From Streptomyces albireticuli (GTDB lineage: Bacteria > Actinomycetota > Actinomycetes > Streptomycetales > Streptomycetaceae), in assembly GCF_002192455.1 (NCBI RefSeq), contig NZ_CP021744.1, positions 3,688,001 through 3,752,000 of the forward strand: DNA of 64,000 nucleotides, in the 5' to 3' direction. A program made the translations under genes and the position numbers. Below the pieces are notes generated by a model. The model ran no database searches, was not told where the DNA came from, and saw only the letters and a program-made list of their open reading frames with translations. Positions 8,605 to 16,379 of this stretch are shown here, piece by piece. Within the stretch, counting starts at the first letter, position 1. Every line of letters begins with the position of its first letter.

Positions 8605-9126
8605 ATGAGCGAAGCCGTTCCCGGCCCCGTCCGGCACGACCCCCGGCCCGGTCCCGCAGCCGACCCCGACCCCGTACGGGACCCGTGGCGGGCCCCGATG
8701 CGGGCCGCCCTGGCGGAGGCCGCCCTGGCCCCCGGCACCGGGGACGTCCCGGTCGGCGCCGTCGTGCTGGGCCCGGACGGCTCCGTCATCGGCCGCGGCC
8801 GCAACGAACGCGAGGCCACCGGCGACCCGACCGGCCACGCCGAGGTCCTCGCCATCCGCGACGCCGCGCGGGTCCTGGGCGAGTGGCGGCTGTCCGGCTG
8901 CACCCTCGTCGTGACCTTGGAGCCCTGCACGATGTGCGCGGGCGCCATCGTCCTCTCCCGCCTGGACCGGGTCGTCTACGGCGCGGCCGACGAGAAGGGC
9001 GGCGCGGCCGGCTCCCTCTGGGACGTCCTCCGCGACCGCCGCCTCAACCACCGCCCCGAGGTGATCGAGGGCGTCCTCGCCCCCGACTGCGCGGCCCTGC
9101 TCACGGACTTCTTCCGCACCCTCTGA
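8605..9126 (+). CDS. tadA: tRNA-specific adenosine deaminase TadA
   Basis: 173 residues from the ATG at 8605. The zinc site is complete: H78-A-E80 with the catalytic Glu, and PCTMC with C108 and C111. The enzyme converts A34 to inosine in tRNA-Arg(ACG), allowing one tRNA to read CGU, CGC and CGA codons. A 30-residue Pro/Asp-rich extension precedes the deaminase fold, so a later start is conceivable, but no better one is seen. It follows its associated protein and precedes tRNA-Ser, the usual Streptomyces order. Confidence 0.92.
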   Translation: MSEAVPGPVRHDPRPGPAADPDPVRDPWRAPMRAALAEAALAPGTGDVPVGAVVLGPDGSVIGRGRNEREATGDPTGHAEVLAIRDAARVLGEWRLSGCTLVVTLEPCTMCAGAIVLSRLDRVVYGAADEKGGAAGSLWDVLRDRRLNHRPEVIEGVLAPDCAALLTDFFRTL

Positions 9127-9203
9127 CCCCGCGGGAGACCCTCCGGGGACCCCTCGCGGGCCCCTCTCCGGGACGCGATTTCAGAGCACGGCCCAACGTC
9201 CGC

Positions 9204-9209
9204 TAAGCT
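9204..9209 (+). promoter_or_regulatory. Putative -10 box of tRNA-Ser
   Basis: taagct lies seven bases before the mature 5' end of the tRNA. The candidate -35 around 9180-9185 (ttcaga) is weak. Confidence 0.4.
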
Positions 9210-9216
9210 CTCTCTC

Positions 9217-9303
9217 GGTAGCGTGTCCGAGCGGCCTAAGGAGCACGCCTCGAAAGCGTGTGTGGGGGCAACTCCACCGTGGGTTCAAATCCCACCGCTA
9301 CCG
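9217..9303 (+). tRNA. tRNA-Ser (anticodon CGA)
   Basis: The acceptor stem ggtagcg pairs with cgctacc. The anticodon stem cacgc/gcgtg encloses ctcgaaa, giving anticodon CGA, which reads UCG. A long variable arm (tgtgggggcaactccacc) marks a class II tRNA, and the T arm gtgggttcaaatcccac is complete. CCA is not encoded. Length is about 87 nt. Confidence 0.97.
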
Positions 9304-9310
9304 CTTCAGT

Positions 9311-9351
9311 AAACCGCCTCTGATCTGCGCGAGCAGATCGGAGGCGGTTTT
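9311..9351 (+). terminator. Intrinsic terminator after tRNA-Ser
   Basis: aaaccgcctc and gatctgc pair with gcagatc and gaggcggttt around a short gcga loop, followed by a T-run. The long stem and adjacent Ts make this the clearest factor-independent terminator in the window. Confidence 0.9.
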
Positions 9352-9369
9352 CGTATGCCGGGGCGGGCC

Positions 9370-9546
9370 TCAGCCCCGGGGGAACCTCCCCGTCGCGAGA
9401 ACGATCCCCATCACGGCCCAGTGCGTATGCCTCGGCGGCGACATGAGGATGGCTCCTCCGACGATCTCGCTCTTGTAGCCCTCGGGGGTGATCTCGTGGA
9501 GAAGCTCGAACACGTCGTCGAAATCCTGATCGTCGTTACCGGACAT
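9370..9546 (-). pseudogene. Truncated Uma2-family endonuclease fragment
   Basis: From ATG 9546 the frame encodes MSGNDDQDFDDVFELLHEIT and then YKSEIVGGAILMSPPRHTHW. This is the start of the Uma2 (PD-(D/E)XK-like) family so common in Streptomyces, normally about 190 residues. It stops after 58 codons at 9370, just beside the tRNA terminator, so the catalytic part is missing. The rest of the gene is not found nearby. It overlaps the stop of the 61-codon frame upstream, suggesting a former operon cut off at this point. Confidence 0.7.
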
Positions 9547-9721
9547 CTCGGTCCCGCCGATCGGTGCGATGGTCGTCCGACGCTCCTCCCTGCGGGTCCC
9601 GCGCCCCGGCCCCCGGTGCGGGCCCCTCCGCTCCCGCACCACGCCTGCCGAGGGCGGCCGTGTCCGCCACGGCGCGCGGCCGCAGCGCGGGGAGGCCGAA
9701 GGCCGGTGGCGGGATCATCAT
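9536..9721 (-). CDS. Small hypothetical protein (weak)
   Basis: 61 residues, ATG at 9721 overlapping the stop of the preceding frame as ATGA. It starts MMIPPPAFGLPALRPRAVAD and is otherwise Gly/Ala/Arg-rich, with no domain recognised. The tight overlaps at both ends (with 9718-9933 and with the Uma2 fragment) are the main support. Confidence 0.35.
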   Translation of the reverse strand: MMIPPPAFGLPALRPRAVADTAALGRRGAGAEGPAPGAGARDPQGGASDDHRTDRRDRDVR

Positions 9722-9933
9722 GCGTGCCCCCTGCGGGCCGCATCCCGCACGTCCACAACGGCCCCGGGTTCCGGTACGGGGGCGTGCTCCGGGCCCGCGT
9801 CGCCCGGGTCCGGCTTCACGACGACCATCCCGTCCGTCCCGTACGCCATGGTCAACCGGCTCAGCCACGCTCGCGCGACGCTCCTGCCACCGCCCCGCCC
9901 GCCCGTACTCTTCACTTCGTCCGTTGGTGTCAC
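9718..9933 (-). CDS. Small hypothetical protein
   Basis: 71 residues starting MTPTDEVKSTGGRGGGRSVA, with a central segment ARAWLSRLTMAYGTDGMVVV that looks like ordinary folded protein. No family is recognised. It would be first in a three-frame overlapping set ending in the truncated Uma2 fragment, and is divergent from the TPR regulator at 10063. Confidence 0.45.
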   Translation of the reverse strand: MTPTDEVKSTGGRGGGRSVARAWLSRLTMAYGTDGMVVVKPDPGDAGPEHAPVPEPGAVVDVRDAARRGHA

Positions 9934-10062
9934 GGCCTCGTACTCCCTTCGCCAGGAGTTCAGTTCCTGTGCTCAACCAACACGGCGGCGCCCGGCGCGG
10001 GTACCGTCGTGAGGGGTGTCGAAGCCTGTCGCTTCCCCTACCGCTCGCATGGAGGCCGGGGT

Positions 10063-11415
10063 ATGAGGTCGCCGAACGAACAGCTTGCCGAGGTGCTCGC
10101 CCGGTCCGGCCTGAGCCGGGGAGAGCTGGCGCGGAGGGTCAAGGCCGCGGCGGCCCTCCGGCATCAGCCGCACATCGCGCCCGACAGCACCGGCGTGCGC
10201 AGGTGGCTGCGCGGTGAGGCGCCCCGCCGACCGCTCCCGGAGATCCTGGCGGACGTGTTCTCCGAGCATTTCGGGTACCGGATCACGACGTACGACCTCG
10301 GGCTCGGGGACAGCACGACCGCCGACGACGCACTCGTGTACAACGCCTCGTACGCGGCTACGGTGGAAACAGTCGCCGACTTGGGGAGAGCGGACGTGGA
10401 CCGTCGCAAGTTGCTCGCAGCAGCGCCGTTCATCGCTGTCGCCGGGGTGGGCCCCTCCCGGGACTGGCTGTTGAGCACCCTCGACCAGGAACCGGAGTCC
10501 GGCCCCCGGGTGCGCGCCGAGGACGTGACGGCGGTGCGGAACATGTTCACCACGTTCCAGCGCATGGACATCTTCCAGGGCGGCGGCTCGGGTCGCCTGG
10601 TCCTGGCCGAGTACATGACCCAGCACGTCTACCCGCTGCTCCGCCGCACGCACACGAAGGACGTCCGCCGGGCCCTCTGCCAGGCGGCGGCCGAACAGAC
10701 GTACCTGCTCGGGTGGATGGCCTATGACAACGGTGAGAACGGCACGGCGCAGCGGTACCTCATTCAGTCGCTGAGGCTCGCGGAGGAGTCCGGCGACGTC
10801 GCTCTCGGGGCGCACGTCCTGGCGGGCATGGCCGATCAGGCGACGCTGCTCGGGAACCCGGCCGAAGGGCGCCGTCTCGCGCAAGCGGGCAGGCACGGGC
10901 TCGCGAAGTCCACCTCCCCGGCCTGCCTGGCGGACCTGTGGTGCCTCGAAGGCCGGGCTCTCGCGCTGCTCGGCGAGAAGAAGGCGGCGGCACGCGCGGT
11001 CGCGGCGTCGGAGAAGGAGTACGAGCGGGTACGGCCGGGGGAAGAGCCGGACTGGGCGGCGTTCATCGACCCCGCGTATCTGCACGGGGAGCACGCGAAC
11101 ACCTTCCGGGACCTCGGTGACGCCGGCACCTCGGCGGAGCACGCCCGCCGGTCGATCGACTTCGCCAAGCGGCAGGAGCGGGCCCGGCGCGGCGCGATGT
11201 CGCAGGCCGCGCTGGCGGTCTCGCACCTGCAACGACGGGACCTCGACTCGGCGCACGCCGCGGGTCTGCGGACGCTCGCCCTCTCGCGGAAGGTCAAGAG
11301 TTCCCGCTGCGTAGAAGCCGTGCAGGACCTCCAGCGGCGGATGCGGCCTTTCGGGGCGCACCGGCTCGTGGCCGACTTCGACGAGCGGGCGCGCGAGTTC
11401 GTCGCGGCGGCGTAG
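10063..11415 (+). CDS. XRE-type regulator with TPR-like repeats
   Basis: 450 residues from the ATG at 10063 with ggagg well placed seven bases upstream. Residues 1-60 form a helix-turn-helix (NEQLAEVLARSGLSRGELAR and RRWLRGEAPR). From about residue 170 to the end there are alpha-helical repeats (ALCQAAAEQTYLLGWMAYDN, RYLIQSLRLAEESGDVALGA and others) typical of the TPR array of actinobacterial regulators. Members often respond to small peptides or signals, but the ligand here is unknown. No obvious operator or partner gene is seen. Confidence 0.85.
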   Translation: MRSPNEQLAEVLARSGLSRGELARRVKAAAALRHQPHIAPDSTGVRRWLRGEAPRRPLPEILADVFSEHFGYRITTYDLGLGDSTTADDALVYNASYAATVETVADLGRADVDRRKLLAAAPFIAVAGVGPSRDWLLSTLDQEPESGPRVRAEDVTAVRNMFTTFQRMDIFQGGGSGRLVLAEYMTQHVYPLLRRTHTKDVRRALCQAAAEQTYLLGWMAYDNGENGTAQRYLIQSLRLAEESGDVALGAHVLAGMADQATLLGNPAEGRRLAQAGRHGLAKSTSPACLADLWCLEGRALALLGEKKAAARAVAASEKEYERVRPGEEPDWAAFIDPAYLHGEHANTFRDLGDAGTSAEHARRSIDFAKRQERARRGAMSQAALAVSHLQRRDLDSAHAAGLRTLALSRKVKSSRCVEAVQDLQRRMRPFGAHRLVADFDERAREFVAAA

Positions 11416-11492
11416 CGCCCGAAGGGCGGCCGCCCGCGCCGGGCGGACGGCCGGACACGGGCGGGGCACGGGCCGGGGCTACGCCCCCGCCC

Positions 11493-12794
11493 TCACGCCT
11501 TCGGCAGTTCCTTCATCGACCGCAGCGGCGAGAAGAAGATCAGCAGCCAGCTCACCGCCATGATCCCCGCCCCCGTCCACAACGCGGCGCGCAGGCCCGC
11601 GAACTCGCCCAGGAGGCCCGCCAGGAGCGAGCCCACCGCCAGCGCGCCGGTCACCAGGAACCGGAAAGTGGCGTTCATGCGGCCGAGGAGGTGGTCGGGG
11701 GTGAGTTCCTGCCGGGCGGTCACCTTGATGACGTTGTCCGAGCCGATCTTGAAGGTGATGGCCAGCCAGGCGAGGGCGGCCGCCCAGAGCGCGGGGCCCC
11801 GGTCCAGGCGGGCGATGAGGCAGCCCATCGGGGCGACGGCGAGGCCGATCACCCACATCGCGCGGCCGTGCCCGAGCTTCCGGCCGATGGCGCGGGCGCA
11901 CAGGGAGCCGAGGAAGGCGCCGACGCCGCCGAGGCCCAGGTAGGCGCCGAGGACGCCCTCGGAGAGGCGCAGCTCGCGGACGAAGAGGACCGGGAGCAGG
12001 GTGAGGCTCATCTGGACGGCCAGGTTGGTGGCGGCGCCCTCCAGGGCTATCGGGCGCAGCAGGGGGTGGCCGAGGACGAAGCGGGCGCCTTCCAGGATCT
12101 CCCGGCCGAGGTGGCGGCCGGGCTGCCGCTTCGGGGCGGGCTCGGGGCGCCGCACCCGCAGCAGGCACAGCGCGGAGACCACGTACGTGGCGGCGTTGAC
12201 GCCGATGGCCAAGGGGGCGGTGATCAGCTGGACGAGGTAGCCGCCGGCGCCCCGGCCGGCGACCGAGTTGACGGCTTCCGCGCTCATCAGCCGGGCGTTG
12301 GCCTCGCCGAGCCGCTCGCGGCCCACGACGTGGGGCAGGAAGCTCTGGTTGGAGACGTCGAAGAAGACGGTCGCGACGCCGCCGATCAGGACGACGGCGT
12401 AGAGCTGATAGAGCGTCAGGGCGTCGAGCCACCAGGCCACCGGGATCGAGCCGAAGAGCGCGGCGCGGACCACGTCGGCGGTGATCTGGAGGCGTCTTCG
12501 GCGCATCCGGTCGACCCAGGCGCCGGCCGGCAGGCCGATCAGCAGGAACGCGACGGTGCTCAGCGCGGCGAGCGCGCCGACCTGACCCGAGGAGGCGTCG
12601 AGTTCGGTGACGGCGAGCAGCGGGACGGCCAGATAGCTGATCTGGGTGCCGAATTTACTGGTGGCCCCGGCGGCGAAGACGTACCGGAAGTCCTTGAGGG
12701 CGAAGACGGATCCGCGCACCGGCGCGGCGGCCTCCGGGGAGGCCGCCGCGCCGTCCGCGCCCGTCGCGGAGGTGGTGTCCGAGGGAGACGTCAC
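11493..12794 (-). CDS. MFS exporter, last gene of the ATP-grasp operon
   Basis: 433 residues from the GTG at 12794, only four bases after the stop of the upstream ATP-grasp gene. The protein shows about twelve hydrophobic segments and the loop GLPAGAWVDRMRRRRLQITA, the MFS motif A region of drug-efflux types (MFS_3/enterobactin-exporter-like). The position at the end of a biosynthetic operon suggests product export or self-protection. It is convergent with the TPR regulator; the 77-bp gap holds no clear hairpin. Confidence 0.88.
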   Translation of the reverse strand: MTSPSDTTSATGADGAAASPEAAAPVRGSVFALKDFRYVFAAGATSKFGTQISYLAVPLLAVTELDASSGQVGALAALSTVAFLLIGLPAGAWVDRMRRRRLQITADVVRAALFGSIPVAWWLDALTLYQLYAVVLIGGVATVFFDVSNQSFLPHVVGRERLGEANARLMSAEAVNSVAGRGAGGYLVQLITAPLAIGVNAATYVVSALCLLRVRRPEPAPKRQPGRHLGREILEGARFVLGHPLLRPIALEGAATNLAVQMSLTLLPVLFVRELRLSEGVLGAYLGLGGVGAFLGSLCARAIGRKLGHGRAMWVIGLAVAPMGCLIARLDRGPALWAAALAWLAITFKIGSDNVIKVTARQELTPDHLLGRMNATFRFLVTGALAVGSLLAGLLGEFAGLRAALWTGAGIMAVSWLLIFFSPLRSMKELPKA

Positions 12795-12798
12795 GGGC

Positions 12799-14046
12799 TC
12801 AGGCGGTTCGGAAGCGGACCTGGCGGGCGATCACGTCGCACCGCGCCACCGCGTCGGCGCCGTCGGCGCCCGAGACCAGCATGTAGCCCGCGCAGCAGTC
12901 GGCGACGGTCCGCAGCGGCGGGATGGTGTCCCCGGGGTTGCGGGCGATCACCACGCCCCGGTCGTGGCCCGTGATCTCGTGCAGGAGCGGCAGGTAGGCG
13001 TCGGTGAGCTCGCCCGGCGGCACGCGCCGGACGACGGCGTCGACGTCCTCGTCGATCTCGACGGCCTCGACGGTGCCGGGCTCGGGGACGAAGAACTGGA
13101 TGGCCGCGCCGCCGACCGGCTCGGGCGGGGTGAGCGGCAGCTCGTCGATGCCCAGCGGGACGGTCAGCATCATCCGGGCGAGGTCCAGGCCGAAGGCGCG
13201 GTTCACCAGGTGCTGCATGGCGTGGCCGCCGAGCCGGGCGTGGGACTCCAGGACCCGGGGGCCGTTCGGGGTCAGCACGTACTCGGTGTGCGAGGGGCCC
13301 TCGGTCAGGCCGACGGCGTCGAGCAGCCGGGCGGTCATGTCCCGCAGCTCGGCCAGGTACGGGACGGCGACCCGGCTGGGGGTGCTGACGGCCCACTCCA
13401 CGAAGCGGTCGTTCATGCGGTACTCGGAGTAGCCGATGACCAGGTGGCGGCCGCCGAGCGAGAAGCCGTCGACGCTGACGACGGGGCCGGAGAGGAACTC
13501 CTCGGCGAGGGCCGAGGTGAGGCCGGCCCCGGTCATGGACTCCCAGGCGCGCACGGCCTCCTCGGCCCCCTCCACCCGGTTGATGTGGCGGCTGGCGGCG
13601 CCGTCGACGGGCTTGAGGACGACCGGCCCGGCCACCGAGGCGGCGAACTCGGCGGCCTCCTCGGCGCTGTGCACCACCTGGTGGCGGACGGGGCTGAGGT
13701 CGTGCTTGGCGAGCAGCTCGCGGGTGAGCGCCTTGTCCTTGAGCGCCCGCTGGGTCTCCTCGCCGACGCCGGGCAGGCCGAGCGCGTCGACGACGTGGCC
13801 GCAGGCGACGCCGGCCGGCTCGGAGGTGGTGAGGACGCGGTCGAACGGACGCTCCTCGTGCAGCGGGCGCAGCACGTCCAGGATGGCCGGGCCGTCGGTG
13901 ATCGGGGCGTGCACGACGCGCTCGCAGTGCTCCGCGATCGACGGCTCGTAGAGGCCCTCCTCGTGGACGAGCACGATGTCGATGCCCAGGTCCTTGGCGC
14001 CGGCGATGGGGGCCGGGCGGCCGCCGATCCACGCTACTCGAAACAT
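12799..14046 (-). CDS. ATP-grasp ligase (paralogue A)
   Basis: 415 residues, ATG 14046. The N-terminal Rossmann-like part (MFRVAWIGGRPAPIAGAKDL) is followed by an ATP-grasp core: LKDKALTRELLAKHDLSPV, a phosphate-loop region PVVLKPVDGAASRHI and the metal-binding GPRVLESHARLGGH. The C-terminal domain ends ADCCAGYMLVSGADGADAVA. ATP-grasp enzymes activate a carboxylate as acyl phosphate and join it to an amine, so a dipeptide-type ligase is expected; substrates are unknown. It is clearly paralogous over its full length to the protein at 16380-17636. Confidence 0.88.
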   Translation of the reverse strand: MFRVAWIGGRPAPIAGAKDLGIDIVLVHEEGLYEPSIAEHCERVVHAPITDGPAILDVLRPLHEERPFDRVLTTSEPAGVACGHVVDALGLPGVGEETQRALKDKALTRELLAKHDLSPVRHQVVHSAEEAAEFAASVAGPVVLKPVDGAASRHINRVEGAEEAVRAWESMTGAGLTSALAEEFLSGPVVSVDGFSLGGRHLVIGYSEYRMNDRFVEWAVSTPSRVAVPYLAELRDMTARLLDAVGLTEGPSHTEYVLTPNGPRVLESHARLGGHAMQHLVNRAFGLDLARMMLTVPLGIDELPLTPPEPVGGAAIQFFVPEPGTVEAVEIDEDVDAVVRRVPPGELTDAYLPLLHEITGHDRGVVIARNPGDTIPPLRTVADCCAGYMLVSGADGADAVARCDVIARQVRFRTA

Positions 14047-14118
14047 CAGTTGTCTCCGCTTGTTGTCGTACGAGGGCTCGTAGGAAGGGGGGCGAGGGGC
14101 GTGCCGGGCGGCCGCGCC

Positions 14119-14742
14119 TCAGGTCATGGCCACGCGTACCGAGATCCCGGCCAGCGCGGTGCCCATCACATAGCGCTGGATGTTCAGCCACCGGGGACGG
14201 TTCTTGAGGAAGGTGGAGATGGAGCCGGCCCCCAGGGCGATCAGGGCGTTCACGGTGACCGCGACGACGATCTGGGTGAGGCCGATCAGAAGGCTCTGGA
14301 GCGCCACGGAGCCCTTGTCGGGCTCGACGAACTGCGGCAGCACCGAGATGTAGAGGATGGCGATCTTGGGGTTGAGGAGGTTGGTGACCAGACCCATCGT
14401 GAAGAGCTTGCGCGGCGGGTCCGGGGGCAGCGGCTTCGGGTCGAAGGCGGAGGTGCCGCCGGGCTTGAGCGTCTTCCAGGCGAGCCAGAGCAGATACGCC
14501 GCGCCCGCCAGCTTCACGGACGTGTAGACGGCGGGCACCAGCGTGAAGAGCGTGGCTATGCCGGCGATGGCGGCCAGGAGGTAGACGAAGAAGCCCGCGG
14601 CGACGCCGAGCAGCGAGACCAGTCCGGCCCGCTTGCCCTGGGTCACCGAACGGGACACCAGATAGATCATGTTGGGGCCGGGGGTGAGGACGAGGCCGAG
14701 CGCGATGACCGCCATGCCCACCACGGCATGCATGCTGACCAT
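14119..14742 (-). CDS. LysE/RhtB-family exporter
   Basis: 207 residues, ATG 14742. Signature N-terminus: MHAVVGMAVIALGLVLTPGP, then MIYLVSRSVTQGKRAGLVSL, the G-P-N-M-I/L motif of LysE/RhtB transporters, with about six hydrophobic segments. The family exports amino acids and derivatives. Placed between two ATP-grasp ligase genes, it may export the amino-acid-like product or clear a precursor. It has its own ribosome site (aggag) close to the start. Confidence 0.9.
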   Translation of the reverse strand: MVSMHAVVGMAVIALGLVLTPGPNMIYLVSRSVTQGKRAGLVSLLGVAAGFFVYLLAAIAGIATLFTLVPAVYTSVKLAGAAYLLWLAWKTLKPGGTSAFDPKPLPPDPPRKLFTMGLVTNLLNPKIAILYISVLPQFVEPDKGSVALQSLLIGLTQIVVAVTVNALIALGAGSISTFLKNRPRWLNIQRYVMGTALAGISVRVAMT

Positions 14743-14769
14743 ACAACTCCTTTGCTGGCGGAGCGTTTG

Positions 14770-16032
14770 CTAGCGGTCCAGGCCGCAGCCGCCCCGGGCG
14801 ACGGGGGATCCTGGATATTCAACCGCAACGCAGTCCAGGGTGAATTGGTCGGCAGTGGCCAGAATCGACTTCTCCACCTCGTGGGTGGTGCCGCCGCGGA
14901 ACCGGAACCGGGCGCCCACGTGCTCGTAGCCCCCGACCTTCGGCATGACGTAGCCGATCTGCGGCACCACGGCGGCGTACGGGGCCGGGCCCGAGCTCGG
15001 CGTCGGCGAGGCGGCGACCACCTCGCAGGGCGCGGGCACCGGGGTGGGCACCAGCAGCCAGCCGCCGGTGCTGCCGTGCGGAACCGGTTCCAGCGCCGGT
15101 TCCTTGCCGACCTGGATGGCGGCCGCGGCGGCCATCAGGTCGACGCCGTGCACCTCGCGCCAGATGAAGGGGATCTCCGCGCCGCCGACCCGGCAGCCGG
15201 CCTCCAGGAAGGTCAGCCGGGGCGCGCCGGACCCGTCGGTGCCGACGAACACCTCCAGGTGGAACACCCAGGGGCGGCGGCCGCCGAGGGCGCCCGCCAC
15301 GGCGGCGGTGAACTCGCCGAGCGGACCGAGCAGTTCCGGATCGTCCTCCTCGACCGAGCCCAGGCTCTGGCCCTCGGTGAAGTCGACGCAGGTGTTCACG
15401 TAGCGGGAGGCCGTCCAGGGCCCCAGCGCGGTGCCGGTCCACAGCCCGTCGATGTGGAAGATCGTGTCCGGGCAGAGCGTCTGCACCAGCCGGGCCTCGG
15501 GCTCCAGCGCCTCCAGCTCGCCGAGGTCGTCGGCCGAGTCCAGGCGCATCACGCCCCGGCTGGCGGTGCCCCGGCGGGGCTTGACGATCACGGGCCAGCC
15601 ATGGGCGTCGGCGAACTCGCGCACCGACTCGGCGTCGGGGGCGTCCGCGAACGCGGGCGTCCGGATCCCTGCGCCCGCCACCAGCTCCGTCATGGTCAGC
15701 TTGTCGCGGAACCGGGCGAGCTCCATGGGGCTCTGCCCGGGGCAGCCGAGCTGGGCCCGCAGCAGCGCCGCCGTGTCCAGGTCGCCCTCGTTGAGCGCGA
15801 CCACCCGGGCGGGCGTGCCGAAGCGCACGGACAGCGTGTCGGCGGCCTGCTTGACCTGGTGGAAGTCGTCCGTCGCGCGGACCGTGACGATGCCCGCCGC
15901 GCTCTCGGGGATGGACTGCCGGCCCAGCACCGTGGTCACGTACGAGACACGGTGCGCGCTGTGGTCGATGTAGTTCTCGTACAGCGCGTACCGGTCGCGC
16001 CACCGGTGGATGACCAGGATGTGGTCGCTCAA
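14770..16032 (-). CDS. ATP-grasp ligase (third, divergent type)
   Basis: 420 residues from an unusual TTG at 16032, with aagggaa six to seven bases upstream. The stop of the upstream gene overlaps it as TTGA, and no ATG or GTG fits. It starts with SDHILVIHRWRDRYALYENY. The ATP-grasp core has FRDKLTMTELVAGAGIRTPA, WPVIVKPRRGTASRGVMRL and a metal-site strand LTFLEAGCRVGGAEIPF. It is less similar to the two paralogues at 12.8 and 16.4 kb, so it probably uses a different substrate. It belongs to the family of carboxylate-amine ligases used in peptide-like natural products. Confidence 0.88.
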   Translation of the reverse strand: MSDHILVIHRWRDRYALYENYIDHSAHRVSYVTTVLGRQSIPESAAGIVTVRATDDFHQVKQAADTLSVRFGTPARVVALNEGDLDTAALLRAQLGCPGQSPMELARFRDKLTMTELVAGAGIRTPAFADAPDAESVREFADAHGWPVIVKPRRGTASRGVMRLDSADDLGELEALEPEARLVQTLCPDTIFHIDGLWTGTALGPWTASRYVNTCVDFTEGQSLGSVEEDDPELLGPLGEFTAAVAGALGGRRPWVFHLEVFVGTDGSGAPRLTFLEAGCRVGGAEIPFIWREVHGVDLMAAAAAIQVGKEPALEPVPHGSTGGWLLVPTPVPAPCEVVAASPTPSSGPAPYAAVVPQIGYVMPKVGGYEHVGARFRFRGGTTHEVEKSILATADQFTLDCVAVEYPGSPVARGGCGLDR

Positions 16033-16277
16033 GGCTGTTCCCTTCTGGCGTGGTCGTGGATCCGGCGCACGGCGTACGTCGCGGTGAGGACGGCGGCACG
16101 GGCCGCGCCCAGGGCCTCCTGGGCGGCGTCGAGGTCGGCGTCCGGCAGCCCGCCCACCACGTCCGTCGCGCATTCGATGAGGTGCAGCGCCACCCGGGCG
16201 AGGTCGTCGTCCGGGCCGAATTCCTTGGCGACCGCCTTGTGGGCCGATTCCAGCAGCTGTGCTGCGTTGCTTTGCAC
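16029..16277 (-). CDS. Small helical protein of unknown function
   Basis: 82 residues, ATG 16277, overlapping the following ATP-grasp start by four bases. It is predicted almost entirely helical (NAAQLLESAHKAVAKEFGPD, then AVLTATYAVRRIHDHARREQ) and rather acidic in the middle. No family is recognised. I looked for the acidic C-terminal motif of LysW-type amino-group carriers and it is absent. The translational coupling suggests a partner of the TTG-started ligase. Confidence 0.7.
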   Translation of the reverse strand: MQSNAAQLLESAHKAVAKEFGPDDDLARVALHLIECATDVVGGLPDADLDAAQEALGAARAAVLTATYAVRRIHDHARREQP

Positions 16278-16379
16278 AGGGTTCTCCCGTCGGTCGAAGC
16301 GGGCTCCTCGCGGGCCGCGCCGCGTGTCGGGCGCGGCCCGCGAAGAGCCCGGCGGCCGGACCGGCCGTTGGTGGACCGG

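Noticed and set aside
9217..9352. Attachment site duplication of the tRNA-Ser 3' end
   Set aside because: I looked for a second copy of the T-arm and acceptor sequence further along and saw none; no integrase gene is present.
16029..16277. The 82-residue protein as a LysW-type amino-group carrier or a peptidyl carrier protein
   Set aside because: It lacks the acidic C-terminal motif of LysW and the Ser-containing GxDS-like site of carrier proteins.
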